DNA from: Thalassospira sp. HF15
Lineage (GTDB): Bacteria; Pseudomonadota; Alphaproteobacteria; Rhodospirillales; Thalassospiraceae
Direction of reading: 5' to 3'
DNA: 64,000 nt
Assembly (NCBI RefSeq): GCF_011806525.1
Contig: NZ_JAAVKI010000005.1
Location: 310,001 to 374,000 of the forward strand
Shown: positions 28,023 to 38,335 of the stretch, piece by piece
How the letters are laid out: each line of letters starts with the position of its first letter
Position numbering within the stretch: the stretch's first letter is position 1
Notes under the pieces: generated by a model
The model's input: only the letters and a program-made list of their open reading frames with translations
Told to the model about the DNA's origin: nothing
The model's database searches: none
Translations under genes and position numbers: made by a program

Positions 28023-28913
28023 TTACAAAGCCTCGGCGCCGGAAATGATTTCAATCAGTTCGTTGGTGATCTGAGCCTGACGTGAGCGGTTGTATTGGAT
28101 GCTCAGTCGGTCGATCATGTCGCCGGCATTGCGGGTTGCGTTATCCATCGCGGACATACGCGCGCCGTGTTCAGATGCACTGCTTTCAAGCATTGCACCG
28201 AAAATCTGGACGCCAACATTACGCGGCAGCAAATCAGCCAGAATGGCTTCTTCGGACGGTTCGTATTCGTAAACCGCAGAAGAACCGGCTGCTTCTTCCT
28301 GCTCGTCAACTTCTTCACCCGCGAACGGGATCAGCTGCTGAGCGGTTGGTACCTGCGAAATCGCGGACACGAACTTGTTGTAGAAGATCGTGCAGACGTC
28401 GAATTCGCCTTCGTCATATAGCGCCAGAACCTTGTCTGCCACCTCGGTCGCAGAGGAGAAATCAATCCCCTTCTTGCCCTCGATGCCAGTATACCGGGCG
28501 ACAATATTGTCACCAAATTCACGCTTGAGCGCATCTGAGCCCTTGCGGCCAACGCAGATGATCTTAACGGTTTTGCCTTCGCCCTTGAGAGCAAGAGCCT
28601 TGAGACGAGCCGCTTTCACGATCGATGCGTTAAAACCACCGCAAAGGCCACGGTCTGCGGTGAAGACGACGAGCAGATGCACATCGTCCTTACCGGTACC
28701 GGCCAGAAGCTTCGGCGCCCCTTCATTGCTGCCGACGGCAGTTGCAAGACGGCCCAGCATCGTTCCCATGCGTTCTGCATAGGGACGGGCTGCTTCCGCT
28801 GCATCCTGTGCACGACGGAGCTTGGAGGCTGCCACCATCTTCATCGCCGAGGTAATCTTCCTCGTCGATTTGACGCTGGCAATGCGCGAGCGCAGATCCT
28901 TCAAACTAGCCAT
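28023..28913 (-). CDS. atpG: ATP synthase gamma subunit
   Basis: 296 residues. The N-terminal [20 protein letters not shown] and C-terminal [19 protein letters not shown] are the highly conserved helices forming the rotating coiled-coil shaft inside the alpha3-beta3 ring. The middle domain contains [12 protein letters not shown]. Spaced 30 bp after atpA. Confidence 0.97.
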   Translation of the reverse strand: MASLKDLRSRIASVKSTRKITSAMKMVAASKLRRAQDAAEAARPYAERMGTMLGRLATAVGSNEGAPKLLAGTGKDDVHLLVVFTADRGLCGGFNASIVKAARLKALALKGEGKTVKIICVGRKGSDALKREFGDNIVARYTGIEGKKGIDFSSATEVADKVLALYDEGEFDVCTIFYNKFVSAISQVPTAQQLIPFAGEEVDEQEEAAGSSAVYEYEPSEEAILADLLPRNVGVQIFGAMLESSASEHGARMSAMDNATRNAGDMIDRLSIQYNRSRQAQITNELIEIISGAEAL

Positions 28914-28943
28914 TGCGTTTCCTCCTTCGCCTAAGTTTCAGTC

Positions 28944-30476
28944 TTACGCGAAGGTTTTCGCGAACTTGTCGAGGAACGCTTTAAGCTTGGCTTCGCTGTC
29001 ATCAGACAGAACCTTCTCGGTGCGGATCGCATCGAGGATATCAGCGCCAGCCGAACGAATTTCGGACAGGTACTGTTCTTCGAAGGCGCGAACCTTGTTC
29101 ACCGGAATGTTGTCGAGATAGCCCTTAACACCAGCGTAGATCACAACAACCTGCTCTTCGACCTTGAGCGGCGAGTACTGCGGCTGCTTGAGCAGCTCGG
29201 TCAGACGTGCGCCACGGGCCAGAAGTTTTTGGGTTGCCGGATCAAGATCCGATGCGAACTGTGCGAATGCTTCCATCTCACGATACTGAGCGAGTTCCAG
29301 CTTGATCGAGCCAGCAACCTGCTTCATCGCTTTGATCTGTGCGGACGAACCAACACGCGAAACCGACAGACCAACGTTCACAGCCGGGCGTACGCCTTTG
29401 TAGAACAGGTCGGTTTCAAGGAAGATCTGACCGTCGGTGATCGAGATCACGTTGGTCGGAATAAACGCCGAAACGTCGTTACCCTGGGTTTCAATAACCG
29501 GAAGTGCGGTCAGCGAACCAGCGCCGTTTTCGTCATTCATCTTCGCAGCACGTTCCAGCAGACGGGAGTGCAGATAGAAGACGTCACCCGGGAATGCTTC
29601 ACGTCCCGGCGGGCGGCGAAGCAGCAGCGACATCTGACGATAAGCAACAGCCTGCTTGGACAGATCATCATAGAAGATGGTTGCGTGCATACCGTTGTCA
29701 CGGAAGTACTCACCCATTGCGCAAGCAACGAACGGTGCGATGAACTGCATCGGCGCCGGGTCGGATGCGGTCGCGGCAACAATGATGGTGTTTTCCATCG
29801 CGCCGCGCTCTTCGAGGACCTTCACAACCTGTGCAACGGTCGAACGTTTCTGACCAACCGCAACATAGATGGAGAACATCTTGTCGCTGTCGGATTTCGC
29901 TGCATCGTTCACCGGCTTCTGGTTCAGAATGGTGTCAACGATGATCGCGGTTTTACCGGTCTGACGGTCACCAATGATCAGCTCACGCTGGCCACGGCCA
30001 ATCGGGATCAGGGAGTCAATCGACTTGATACCGGTCTGGACCGGCTCGTGAACCGATTTACGCGGGATAATGCCCGGTGCCTTGACGTCAGCAAGGCGAC
30101 GTTCTTTTGCACCCAGATCACCTTTGCCGTCGATCGGGTTACCCAGACCGTCAACAACGCGACCAAGAAGTTCCTTACCAACCGGAACGTCAACGATGGC
30201 GCCAGTACGTTTAACCTGGTCACCTTCCTTGATCGAACGGTCAGAACCGAAGATCACGACACCGACGTTGTCTTCTTCGAGGTTAAGGGCCATGCCCTTA
30301 ATACCACCCGGGAAGTCAACAAGTTCACCAGCCTGAACATTGTCCAGACCGTAAACACGGGCAATACCGTCACCGACAGACAGAACCTGACCGACTTCGG
30401 CAACTTCGGCTTCAGAACCAAAATTGGCAATCTGATCCTTGAGAATAGCGGAGATTTCCGCGGCGCGGATTTCCAT
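28944..30476 (-). CDS. atpA: ATP synthase alpha subunit
   Basis: 510 residues. Non-catalytic nucleotide-binding subunit with P-loop [22 protein letters not shown] and the [13 protein letters not shown] arginine-finger segment. The ATG at 30476 overlaps the atpH stop (TGATG), so the two are translationally coupled; a GTG one codon earlier is the only alternative. Confidence 0.98.
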   Translation of the reverse strand: MEIRAAEISAILKDQIANFGSEAEVAEVGQVLSVGDGIARVYGLDNVQAGELVDFPGGIKGMALNLEEDNVGVVIFGSDRSIKEGDQVKRTGAIVDVPVGKELLGRVVDGLGNPIDGKGDLGAKERRLADVKAPGIIPRKSVHEPVQTGIKSIDSLIPIGRGQRELIIGDRQTGKTAIIVDTILNQKPVNDAAKSDSDKMFSIYVAVGQKRSTVAQVVKVLEERGAMENTIIVAATASDPAPMQFIAPFVACAMGEYFRDNGMHATIFYDDLSKQAVAYRQMSLLLRRPPGREAFPGDVFYLHSRLLERAAKMNDENGAGSLTALPVIETQGNDVSAFIPTNVISITDGQIFLETDLFYKGVRPAVNVGLSVSRVGSSAQIKAMKQVAGSIKLELAQYREMEAFAQFASDLDPATQKLLARGARLTELLKQPQYSPLKVEEQVVVIYAGVKGYLDNIPVNKVRAFEEQYLSEIRSAGADILDAIRTEKVLSDDSEAKLKAFLDKFAKTFA

Positions 30477-31033
30477 CACGCAACCCCTTTCATAGCGAGC
30501 TCGAGCTTCTGCAGTTTAGTACGAAGCGAGGCATCAAAAACCCGGGAACCGACCTTGACGACAAGACCGCCAAGAACAGCCGGATCAACTTTAAGGTCCA
30601 CTTTGACAGTGGCGCCGACAACTTCTTTGAGAGCGCCGGTAACAGCTTCGATTTGCTCTTTTTTCAGCTCGGAAGCCGAAGTTACGTGTGCAGTAACCTC
30701 GCCCTTGTGAGCCGAGAGCATGGAAAGGTAGGAATCGATAACAGCCGGCAGGGCAAACAGACGACGCTTCTGAGACAGAAGCCCAACGGTCTTCTTGGTC
30801 AACTCGGAAACACCGAGTTTATCCAGAAGAGCCGCCATCGCCTTGGCCTGCACGTCCCGGGAAATCACGGGACTGCGGAGTACATTCCGGAGGTCATCGC
30901 TGGTTGCGATGGCCTGGTCGAGCAATTCAAGATCGCTTTTGACAACATCAAGCTGGTTGGCCGAATTGGCCAAGTCAAACAGTGCTGTGGCGTAGCGCCC
31001 TTGGAGCCCGGTCGCGGCAGTATTTTGGGACAC
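30476..31033 (-). CDS. atpH: ATP synthase delta subunit
   Basis: 185 residues with the N-terminal six-helix domain ([18 protein letters not shown]) and the C-terminal stalk-binding part ([21 protein letters not shown]). Delta joins the F1 head to the b-subunit stalk. It starts with GTG at 31033, preceded by GAGGG. It is the first gene of the F1 operon; F0 genes are elsewhere, the usual split arrangement in alphaproteobacteria. Confidence 0.96.
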   Translation of the reverse strand: MSQNTAATGLQGRYATALFDLANSANQLDVVKSDLELLDQAIATSDDLRNVLRSPVISRDVQAKAMAALLDKLGVSELTKKTVGLLSQKRRLFALPAVIDSYLSMLSAHKGEVTAHVTSASELKKEQIEAVTGALKEVVGATVKVDLKVDPAVLGGLVVKVGSRVFDASLRTKLQKLELAMKGVA

Positions 31034-31394
31034 CGGTGAAAGCCCTCAATTCTGGTTATGAGAACGACTCGGATACGTATAAAAAAATGATCCCCCGAAA
31101 GGGTTTCCTTCCGGGAAGCGAGCGTTTGGTATCACATGTCCTTGGCATGGGCAACCCCCGCGCAAGCGCATTTGCGCGCTCTTTTCCATTCTTTGGCAAA
31201 GATGGGCCAAAACACCCCGAAATCGCCCAATTTTAAGGCAGGCTTACAACTATTTTATAAGACGGCCTTCACGACCAAACGCGGCGTCAAAGTTATCGAA
31301 ACCTGATTTGACCGACGAATCCCCTGAAACGCGTGGGCTTGAGCGCCCATTCGCGAAAAAAGAGATCAAAACGCCACAAAAAATGTGATCAAGT
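31034..31394. other. Leader/promoter region of the atp operon
   Basis: 361 bp with no supported gene. It must hold the atpH promoter (minus strand); I cannot place -35/-10 boxes with confidence. A perfect 7-bp inverted repeat CGCGCAA/TTGCGCG lies at 31159-31178, and short GNRA-type hairpins (CCCGAAAGGG near 31095) follow towards atpH, suggesting a structured 5' leader. Confidence 0.4.
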
Positions 31395-32033
31395 TCACGT
31401 AGGCCAGCCCGAAAGCCCTTCACGATCACACAGATCGATATAGGACGGGCGACGGGTCACCTGCGTGGCATATTGATGCAAGGTTGGCCGGTCGATCGCG
31501 GAACAGGGCATTTTGCGCGACCAGCGCATCAGCATAACGGCCAGCATGTCGACCATCCCGAAACGCTCGCCCAGTAAATGGTCACCCTTTGCCTCAAGAC
31601 GGGTCTCGAAATTGTCCCATACGGAACTGATCCGTCGTTCCGCCAGGGCCTTCACTGCGTCGGCCCCCGCAGGGTCCCCGTCCTTGGCAGCGTAAAGCCA
31701 ATCACGCATCGCCGGCATCAAGGTATTGGCAATATATATTGTAAGCTGCAACCATTCCGCACGGTCGGGACTATTCGTATCGGGCATTAGCCCCGCTGCA
31801 GCGTGACGTTCTGCCAGCAACATCATCAGCGCAACAGTTTCCCCGTAAGGCACATCATCGACGATGAGAGTCGGCACGCGCCCCGACGGATTAAGCCGCA
31901 GATATTCCGGATCGCGTTGTTGGCCCTGACTGATATCGACCGGGATCGCCTCAAACGGCACCGCGAGTTCAATCAGCATCCAGTGGACGGCCATACTGGC
32001 TGTACCCGGCGCGTAAAAAAGTTTGTAGTTCAT
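31395..32033 (-). CDS. Glutathione S-transferase family protein
   Basis: 212 residues: an N-terminal thioredoxin-like domain (about 1-80; KLFYAPGTASMAVHWMLIEL, then NPSGRVPTLIVDD with the cis-Pro) and an all-helical C-terminal domain (about 88-205). It conjugates or reduces with glutathione; the substrate is unknown. The ATG at 32033 is preferred over a TTG 15 bases upstream. It follows the MFS gene in the same direction after 70 bp, and the two may be co-transcribed. Confidence 0.87.
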   Translation of the reverse strand: MNYKLFYAPGTASMAVHWMLIELAVPFEAIPVDISQGQQRDPEYLRLNPSGRVPTLIVDDVPYGETVALMMLLAERHAAAGLMPDTNSPDRAEWLQLTIYIANTLMPAMRDWLYAAKDGDPAGADAVKALAERRISSVWDNFETRLEAKGDHLLGERFGMVDMLAVMLMRWSRKMPCSAIDRPTLHQYATQVTRRPSYIDLCDREGLSGWPT

Positions 32034-32103
32034 GAACCGTAATTCCAAAGCAATCTGGTGGGAGACAGGGGCGATCAGACATGACGTCCCTGATCAAAGG
32101 CGT

Positions 32104-33417
32104 TTAGCGCAATGGGACACGACTTCGATCCGGGCAGCGAGACAGCGCAACCACCGCAAACAGGGCCGCAACACTCATATAGACAGAGGCGGCTGTCGAT
32201 TGTCCTGTTGCTGCGATCAGGCTGGTTGCGATCATTGGTGTCAGACCGCCAAAAATGCCCATCCCGATATTAAAGGCGATCGAGTATCCCGAGAGGCGGT
32301 CGCGTTCGGGGAACATTTCGGCAAACAGCGCCGGACCAGATCCCAAGGGCACCGCAAGCAGCAAAAAGCAAATTGCATGTGTGACCACGACCGAGATGAT
32401 CGAACCGCCCGAACTCAGCATCCACCAATGTAGCGGCAACGAAAACAGGCCCAGCAACAGAATCGCGAGCGCAATAAGCGTTTTGCGCGGTATCAGCCGA
32501 TCCCCGATCATCGCCGTCAATGGCATGGCCGGGATAACCAGCACCATCATGGCCGTATTGATGGTCAATGCCACGTGGCGATCCATCAACCCCTGCCCGG
32601 CAAGCCATTCCGGCAAATAGACGAATGCAATATAATAACAAATGCCATAGCAGGCCGCGAAGACAAGCGCGATGAAGGTTTCCCTGCGATCAACTGTAAA
32701 GGCCTCCAACAAAGGTGATGTTTCGTCCCTTGCATCATCATGGGCGGCAAACCGTTCTGACATATGCAGATTACGGCGCATCAGGATCGCCGTTCCGCCC
32801 AGCACCGCACCAGCAAGGAATGGCAACCGCCAGGCCCAGTCGCCCAGTTGCTCCGCATTAAAGACATTCGTCACCAGTGCCGCGGCGGCGACACCCAGCA
32901 AAGACCCCGTCATGGAACCGATATTGGCCCAGCTTCCGATCAGGCCACGTTTGCCCGTCGGGGCTGTTTCAACCAGATATGTCGCTGACGAGGAAAACTC
33001 CCCGCCGACCGAAAGGCCCTGAAGAATCCGCACCAACACAAGAAGGGCCGGGGCCAGAATACCGACCGACGCATAAGTCGGCAGAACCCCCAGAAGCAGT
33101 GTCGGCAATGCCATCATCGCAACCGAGATCTGCATGGTGCGAGCCCGGCCATAACGATCACCGAACCAGCCAAACGCAGCTGCCCCCATAGGGCGCATCA
33201 GAAAGCCGGCAGCAAAAATGCCATAGGTCGCGATCAGCCCGGCGGTCGGATCATTAGCTGGGAAAAATACCGGGGCGATGATGCCTGCAAGATAACCGTA
33301 AAGCGCGAAATCATACCATTCGACAACATTACCGATAAATCCGGCCATGACCCGATGGCGCAACTCCGGCGCTTCGATCATATCCTTATCATCAGCTGCA
33401 ACCTGCGTTTCGGGCAT
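32104..33417 (-). CDS. MFS transporter of the metabolite:H+ symporter (MHS) group
   Basis: 437 residues with twelve membrane helices. The N-terminal GFIGNVVEWYDFALYGYLA and GWFGDRYGRART identify the MHS group (KgtP, ProP, ShiA and citrate carriers), which imports organic acids or osmolytes with protons. LQGLSVGGEFSSSATYLVE is the conserved loop. The substrate cannot be set, though the TCA genes elsewhere in the window do not bear on it. Probably in one unit with the glutathione transferase. Confidence 0.88.
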   Translation of the reverse strand: MPETQVAADDKDMIEAPELRHRVMAGFIGNVVEWYDFALYGYLAGIIAPVFFPANDPTAGLIATYGIFAAGFLMRPMGAAAFGWFGDRYGRARTMQISVAMMALPTLLLGVLPTYASVGILAPALLVLVRILQGLSVGGEFSSSATYLVETAPTGKRGLIGSWANIGSMTGSLLGVAAAALVTNVFNAEQLGDWAWRLPFLAGAVLGGTAILMRRNLHMSERFAAHDDARDETSPLLEAFTVDRRETFIALVFAACYGICYYIAFVYLPEWLAGQGLMDRHVALTINTAMMVLVIPAMPLTAMIGDRLIPRKTLIALAILLLGLFSLPLHWWMLSSGGSIISVVVTHAICFLLLAVPLGSGPALFAEMFPERDRLSGYSIAFNIGMGIFGGLTPMIATSLIAATGQSTAASVYMSVAALFAVVALSRCPDRSRVPLR

Positions 33418-33603
33418 TTACAAACAGTGTCCTGTGTCCACAACGATGATCATGCGTTCGACCAACCTAGTCTGCCCAAGGCAACACCTGCATTGTGCCA
33501 GAACAGGATCGATATTGGCGCCGTAACAAAATATCATTGAAATTATTCGGTTCTCGCAACGAGATAGCGTATCATTTGGTGCCGACCAATCAAGTGAAGA
33601 CGG

Positions 33604-34437
33604 ATGAGACACATCATACATCCACGCGTTGAGATCAGGCCTGCCCGATCTTTGATCGGCCTTGTCGCCACACTGATGCTGTTCTTTGTCATGAGCACGC
33701 ATGGAGCCGCGCGCACCCTTGTGATCGAGGGGCTTGAAGAAGAACCGCTTAAATGGATGGGGCACGAAGAACCCAAAGGCATCGATATCGACATCATGAC
33801 CGAAGTCCTCAACACCATGGGGATTACCGACTATGTGTTTCGGTTTGTCGATACCGGCAGCCGTTTGCTGCACAATGCGCGCAATGGAACATCAGATATC
33901 GTGCTGACGCTGTCGATGAACAACAAGCGCGCCAAATACATGATGTATCCGGAAGAAGCCCACCTGTTGCTTGACTGGCGTTTTGCCGTACGGGCCGGGG
34001 ACGAAGACAAAATCCGGTTTGAGGAATTCGCGGACCTGTCACGTTTACGGATCGGCGCGGCAGCGGACTATTCCTATACCAGCGCCTTCTGGAATTCCGG
34101 GCTGGATATTCAGACTGTTGCGCGCAGTGACCTTCTGGTTCCCATGCTTCTGCAAAACCGATTTGATGCGGTGCCGGTCAATTACCTCAACACCATTTAC
34201 GACAGCCTGCAGAATCGCTACCGCGACAAGATTGCCTTTCTCTATCCGCCGCTACGCCGGGCCCCCTATTATAATGTGTTCTCGCGGGCGTCTGATTATC
34301 CGGACAAGGAACGGTTTCTGGCCGAATATGACAAGATCATTCACGACATGCGCGAAGATGGCCGGTTACTGAGCATTTTTGAACGCTACCTTGGTGCAGA
34401 TGGCTATGACTGGTGGCAGTCGCAATATTCCCAGTAA
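33604..34437 (+). CDS. Periplasmic solute-binding protein, family 3-like
   Basis: 277 residues. A signal peptide with a long basic n-region and the hydrophobic stretch LIGLVATLMLFFVMSTHGAA (cleavage after about residue 35) is followed by a type II periplasmic-binding fold: GIDIDIMTEVLNTMG, ARNGTSDIVLTLSMNNKR and RIGAAADYSYTSAFW. Such proteins bind amino acids or other small solutes. No ABC permease genes are adjacent, so it may be a stand-alone sensor or transport orphan. Convergent with priA, with a 20-bp gap. Confidence 0.82.
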   Translation: MRHIIHPRVEIRPARSLIGLVATLMLFFVMSTHGAARTLVIEGLEEEPLKWMGHEEPKGIDIDIMTEVLNTMGITDYVFRFVDTGSRLLHNARNGTSDIVLTLSMNNKRAKYMMYPEEAHLLLDWRFAVRAGDEDKIRFEEFADLSRLRIGAAADYSYTSAFWNSGLDIQTVARSDLLVPMLLQNRFDAVPVNYLNTIYDSLQNRYRDKIAFLYPPLRRAPYYNVFSRASDYPDKERFLAEYDKIIHDMREDGRLLSIFERYLGADGYDWWQSQYSQ

Positions 34438-34457
34438 GCCAGCCCGGAAATCCACAA

Positions 34458-36689
34458 TTACATAAAGCTGTAAGGATCGATATCGATCTGCACGCGGACA
34501 CTGCCGGGTGTCTTGACCTTTGACAGCCAGTCGTGGATCAGGGCCTGCATCTTGACCGACTTGTCCGCCCGAATCATGAAACGCCGGCGATAACGGCCAC
34601 GCAGCAAAGACAAAGGCGCCGGTGCCGGACCAAGGACCATCAGGCCGTCTCCACGCGGCGCAACACGGCCAATGCGCCAGGCGGCCTCATCAACCTCGTT
34701 TTCCTTTTTGCCACTTATGATAAGGGCAGCCAGTCGCCCATGCGGCGGCATGCCATGGGTCATGCGTTGCGAGAGTTCCACCTCGTTAAAGGCATCGCGA
34801 TCGCCAGCGGCAATTGCCTTGATCACGCGGTTTGCCGGATCGGCGGTTTGCAAGATCACCGTACCCGGTCGATCCCCGCGGCCCGCACGCCCGGCAACCT
34901 GGGTCAGCAATTGATAGCTGCGCTCGGCTGCGCGCAAGTCACCGCCGGCCAACCCCAGATCAGCATCAACCACACCCACCAAAGTCAGCATCGGGAAGTG
35001 ATAGCCCTTGGCAAGAATCTGCGTGCCAATCAGAAGATCGACTTCGTGATTATGCACGCGCTCGATCAGCTGTGCTGCGGCCTTGGGCCCCATGATGTTA
35101 TCGGATGTCGCGACCTCGACCCGGATATCGGGGAAGGTTTCGACCGCCTCCTCGTAAAGGCGCTCCACCCCCGGGCCACACGGGGCCAGCTTGCCCTCGG
35201 CACCGCAGGACGGGCAGGCATCGGGGGCCTTGGCCTGATAGCCGCAATGATGGCATTGCAATTTGCCCCATGCCCGATGTTCGACCAGCCAAGCCGTGCA
35301 GTTCGGGCATTGGAACCGATGACCGCAGGCCCGGCATAGCGTAAGCGGCGCATACCCCCGCCGGTTCAGAAACAGCATCGCCTGTTCGCCGTTGGCGAAG
35401 GTTTCTGCCAGACGTTTTTTCAGCGTCGGTGTGATCCAGCGATTGCGTTCGGGTTTGTCCTGTCGGATGTCGATGATTTCGACACTGGGCAATACGGCCA
35501 CCCCGTGACGGCTGCCAAGCTGAACATGCTGATAACGCCCGGCTTCAACATTGGCCAGTGTTTCAAGCGACGGGGTGGCAGACGCCAAAACGATGGGAAT
35601 ATTGCCAAGATGGGCGCGCGTTACCGCCATGTCACGGGCATGATACATCACCCCGTCTTCCTGCTTGAAGGCGTGTTCGTGTTCCTCGTCGACCACGATT
35701 AGGCCAAGATCATGATATGGCAGGAAAAGCGCCGACCTGGCCCCGACAACAAGCTTGGCCGATCCATCGGCCACCGCCCGCCAGGTATCGCGTCGCCTTG
35801 CCTGGCCGACTTCGGAATGCCACAGGGCCGGCTCAACACCAAACCGGTCTCGGAAACGCTGCAACCACTGGGCGGACAGGGCGATTTCCGGCAATAGAAC
35901 AACCACCTGCCTGCCCTGTGCGAGGGCAGCACGCACAGGTTCAAAATAAACCTCTGTCTTGCCGGACCCTGTCACACCATCAAGCAATGTGCAGGAAAAC
36001 CCGCCCTGATCGACCCGCGCACAAAGGGCGTCGGCAGCTTCGATCTGCTCAATCGACAGGTCCGGGCGTGCAATATCAAGATCAGGTGCATCAAACGGCG
36101 ATGGCGGGGTCACCATCAAGCGCTGCACAGCCCCCGCTTCGACAAGCCCCTTGACGACACTGGCCCCGGCCCCGGTTTCCCGCAGGATATCGCCCTGCTC
36201 CATAGGCGGATGATCCCCCAGAAACGCCAGAACCCGTTTGCGCGGCGGCGTCATGCGCAAGCCTGCGGGATCGAATTCCGGGTTAAGGGTAAATCGAAAG
36301 ATCGGTTTGGGGGCCTCAAGCGCGTCGGGCACGCTCATGGCCATGCGCAAGACCGCCCCTTGCGGCGACATTGTATAGGCAGACACCCAGTCAATGAATT
36401 TGCGGGTCACATCCGCCATCGGGGGTGTTGGCAGGACACCGTGAATTTCACGAAGCTTGGCAGGGTCGACATCGCCCTTGGCATCGCCCCAGACAACACC
36501 ACGCTGAGTCTGCCGACCCAATGGAATTTCAACGAAATCACCGGGTTCGACGGATACGCCTTCGGGCACCAGATAATCATATGGCCCGGCCAACGGCAGC
36601 GGCGGCAGGACGCTTACGGTCTGGGCGGTTACCTCAAAGGCCGGATCGTTCGCAAACAAATTTCCAGAGGTGGCCTTTGCGGCACTCAT
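34458..36689 (-). CDS. priA: Primosomal protein N', replication restart helicase
   Basis: 743 residues. An N-terminal DNA-binding domain is followed by the helicase core: Walker A DGVTGSGKTEVYF, DEEHEHAFKQEDG (DEAH-type), and GTQILAKGYHFP plus QVAGRAGRGDRPG in the second RecA domain. Between them lies a zinc-binding insert with paired CxxC motifs (CRACGHRFQCPNC, CHHCGYQAKAPDACPSC). PriA reloads DnaB at stalled forks. Divergent from the transaldolase gene. Confidence 0.97.
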   Translation of the reverse strand: MSAAKATSGNLFANDPAFEVTAQTVSVLPPLPLAGPYDYLVPEGVSVEPGDFVEIPLGRQTQRGVVWGDAKGDVDPAKLREIHGVLPTPPMADVTRKFIDWVSAYTMSPQGAVLRMAMSVPDALEAPKPIFRFTLNPEFDPAGLRMTPPRKRVLAFLGDHPPMEQGDILRETGAGASVVKGLVEAGAVQRLMVTPPSPFDAPDLDIARPDLSIEQIEAADALCARVDQGGFSCTLLDGVTGSGKTEVYFEPVRAALAQGRQVVVLLPEIALSAQWLQRFRDRFGVEPALWHSEVGQARRRDTWRAVADGSAKLVVGARSALFLPYHDLGLIVVDEEHEHAFKQEDGVMYHARDMAVTRAHLGNIPIVLASATPSLETLANVEAGRYQHVQLGSRHGVAVLPSVEIIDIRQDKPERNRWITPTLKKRLAETFANGEQAMLFLNRRGYAPLTLCRACGHRFQCPNCTAWLVEHRAWGKLQCHHCGYQAKAPDACPSCGAEGKLAPCGPGVERLYEEAVETFPDIRVEVATSDNIMGPKAAAQLIERVHNHEVDLLIGTQILAKGYHFPMLTLVGVVDADLGLAGGDLRAAERSYQLLTQVAGRAGRGDRPGTVILQTADPANRVIKAIAAGDRDAFNEVELSQRMTHGMPPHGRLAALIISGKKENEVDEAAWRIGRVAPRGDGLMVLGPAPAPLSLLRGRYRRRFMIRADKSVKMQALIHDWLSKVKTPGSVRVQIDIDPYSFM

Positions 36690-36860
36690 ATATTATAAAC
36701 CCCGTGAGGTTGCCCACCAGACCGGTGACGTTTCAGGGTCGCCAGACATTGGGCACAGAAACAAACGGTCCCACAGCAAGGGTCTGGTTCCGTCATCAGA
36801 TGATCCAGAACCTAGCAGCTAACCGCATCATTGAACAACAGGTCCTAAACAGGAATTCCA

Positions 36861-37517
36861 ATGAAGTTTTTCATCGATACCGCTGACATCGACGCAATCC
36901 GCGAACTGGCCATGTCCGGCCTCGTGGACGGTGTCACCACCAACCCCTCGCTGGTAGCAAAAACAGGCCGACCGTTTCTCGAACTGATCAAGGAAATTTG
37001 TGACGTTGTCGACGGACCGGTCAGCGCAGAAGTTGCTGCGACCGATTACGAAACCATGGTTGCCGAAGGCCGCAAGCTTGCCAAGATCGCCGACAATGTC
37101 GTCGTCAAGCTGCCGCTGACCGCTGATGGCCTGAAAGCCTGCCGCACCTTCACCGACGAAGGCATTCAGACCAACGTCACCCTTTGCTTCTCGGTTGGTC
37201 AGGCCATTCTGGCTGCCAAGGCCGGCGCGACCTATGTTTCGCCGTTCGTTGGCCGTCTGGATGACATTTCCTCTGACGGCATGCAGCTGATTGCCGACAT
37301 CGTTGATGTTTATGGCAACTACCCGAACTGGACCACCGAGGTTCTCGTGGCATCGGCACGTGGCCCGCAGCATGTTGTCGACTCGGCCCGTCTGGGTGCT
37401 GACGTTGTCACCATCCCGCCGCAGGTTCTGGGTCAGCTGACCAAGCACCCGCTGACCGACAAAGGCCTTGAAGCCTTCCTCGCCGATTGGGAAAAAACCG
37501 GCCAGTCGATCCTCTGA
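36861..37517 (+). CDS. tal: Transaldolase (TalC/Fsa subfamily)
   Basis: 218 residues, the short single-domain form of the family. The Schiff-base lysine is Lys83 (VVKLPLT). Positions that separate transaldolase from fructose-6-phosphate aldolase carry the transaldolase residues: Glu57 (SAEVAA) where E. coli FSA has Gln59, and Phe129 (SPFVGR) where FSA has Tyr131. It therefore likely links the non-oxidative pentose phosphate pathway to glycolysis. An intrinsic terminator follows at 37584. Confidence 0.9.
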   Translation: MKFFIDTADIDAIRELAMSGLVDGVTTNPSLVAKTGRPFLELIKEICDVVDGPVSAEVAATDYETMVAEGRKLAKIADNVVVKLPLTADGLKACRTFTDEGIQTNVTLCFSVGQAILAAKAGATYVSPFVGRLDDISSDGMQLIADIVDVYGNYPNWTTEVLVASARGPQHVVDSARLGADVVTIPPQVLGQLTKHPLTDKGLEAFLADWEKTGQSIL

Positions 37518-37583
37518 TTTCGGGTCACTGATCGCAACAGATATATAAAAACCGGCATCGCGCTTGGTTTTTAACATGCATTT

Positions 37584-37619
37584 AACCCGGCAGCCCGCAT
37601 TGTGGCAGCCGGGTTTTTT
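37584..37619 (+). terminator. Intrinsic terminator after transaldolase gene
   Basis: AACCCGGC (37584-37591) pairs with GCCGGGTT (37608-37615), with a partly paired inner loop, ending in a run of six T. Confidence 0.8.
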
Positions 37620-37645
37620 GTTTCTCACTTTTCAAGCCGGAACCG

Positions 37646-38335
37646 ATGGAAAAGACAGCTTTGCGCGCCGATGATGTCGCGGACTACCTTGCCGAACATC
37701 CCGAATTCTTCACTACGCGCCCGGACTTGCTTGAAAGTCTTGATTTGCCGATACGTGAACTGGGCAATGGCGTTGCCGACATGCAGCAATATGTCGTGGC
37801 CCGCCTGCGCGATGAACGTGAAAAGCTGCGCGGTGCCACCAGCGAGCTGATCAATATTTCCAAATCCAACCTCGAAACCCAAAGCCGCATTCACCGTGCG
37901 GTTCTGGCTCTTCTGAATGCGCGCGGATTTGAAACCTTTGTCGAAGCGCTTCAGGACCTTGTTCCCGAACTGCTTGATCTTGATGCCATCGCGCTGTGCT
38001 TTGAAGAATGCAGTGAGGCCCCGGTGCCAAGCTGTGATGGTCGTGTGCGCCGCCTTGTTGCCGGCGCGGTTGATCAGGTCCTTGGTGATGAACAAGATGT
38101 CTGGTTGTTGCCTGATGACGCCGGGGATGAAGCCATCTTTGGCCCAAAGGCCGCTGATATCCGATCTGCCGCGATTGTGCGCCTTGCACCGTTTTATGGC
38201 GATCCGGTCGGACTGGTTGCCTTTGGTGTTAAGGAACCGGATTATTTCAGCCCGGCACAGGCCAACGACCTGATCATGTTCCTGGCTTCTGTTATCGAGT
38301 TTGGTGTGCGCCGATGGCTGACCCAAACGGTCTGA
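37646..38335 (+). CDS. DUF484 family protein
   Basis: 229 residues of the DUF484 family, a GAF-like fold. The N-terminal VADYLAEHPEFFTTRPDLLE is the family signature, and a helical linker (about 60-95) leads to the GAF-like domain. The function is unknown; the gene is conserved next to xerC in many proteobacteria. It overlaps the xerC start by 22 bp, which suggests linked translation. Confidence 0.92.
   Translation: MEKTALRADDVADYLAEHPEFFTTRPDLLESLDLPIRELGNGVADMQQYVVARLRDEREKLRGATSELINISKSNLETQSRIHRAVLALLNARGFETFVEALQDLVPELLDLDAIALCFEECSEAPVPSCDGRVRRLVAGAVDQVLGDEQDVWLLPDDAGDEAIFGPKAADIRSAAIVRLAPFYGDPVGLVAFGVKEPDYFSPAQANDLIMFLASVIEFGVRRWLTQTV

Noticed and set aside
29229-30710. 493-codon open frame antisense to atpA/atpH
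   Set aside because: Exact shadow of the highly conserved atpA and atpH genes; its product is a Thr/Asn/Arg-rich mirror of their codons with no family resemblance.
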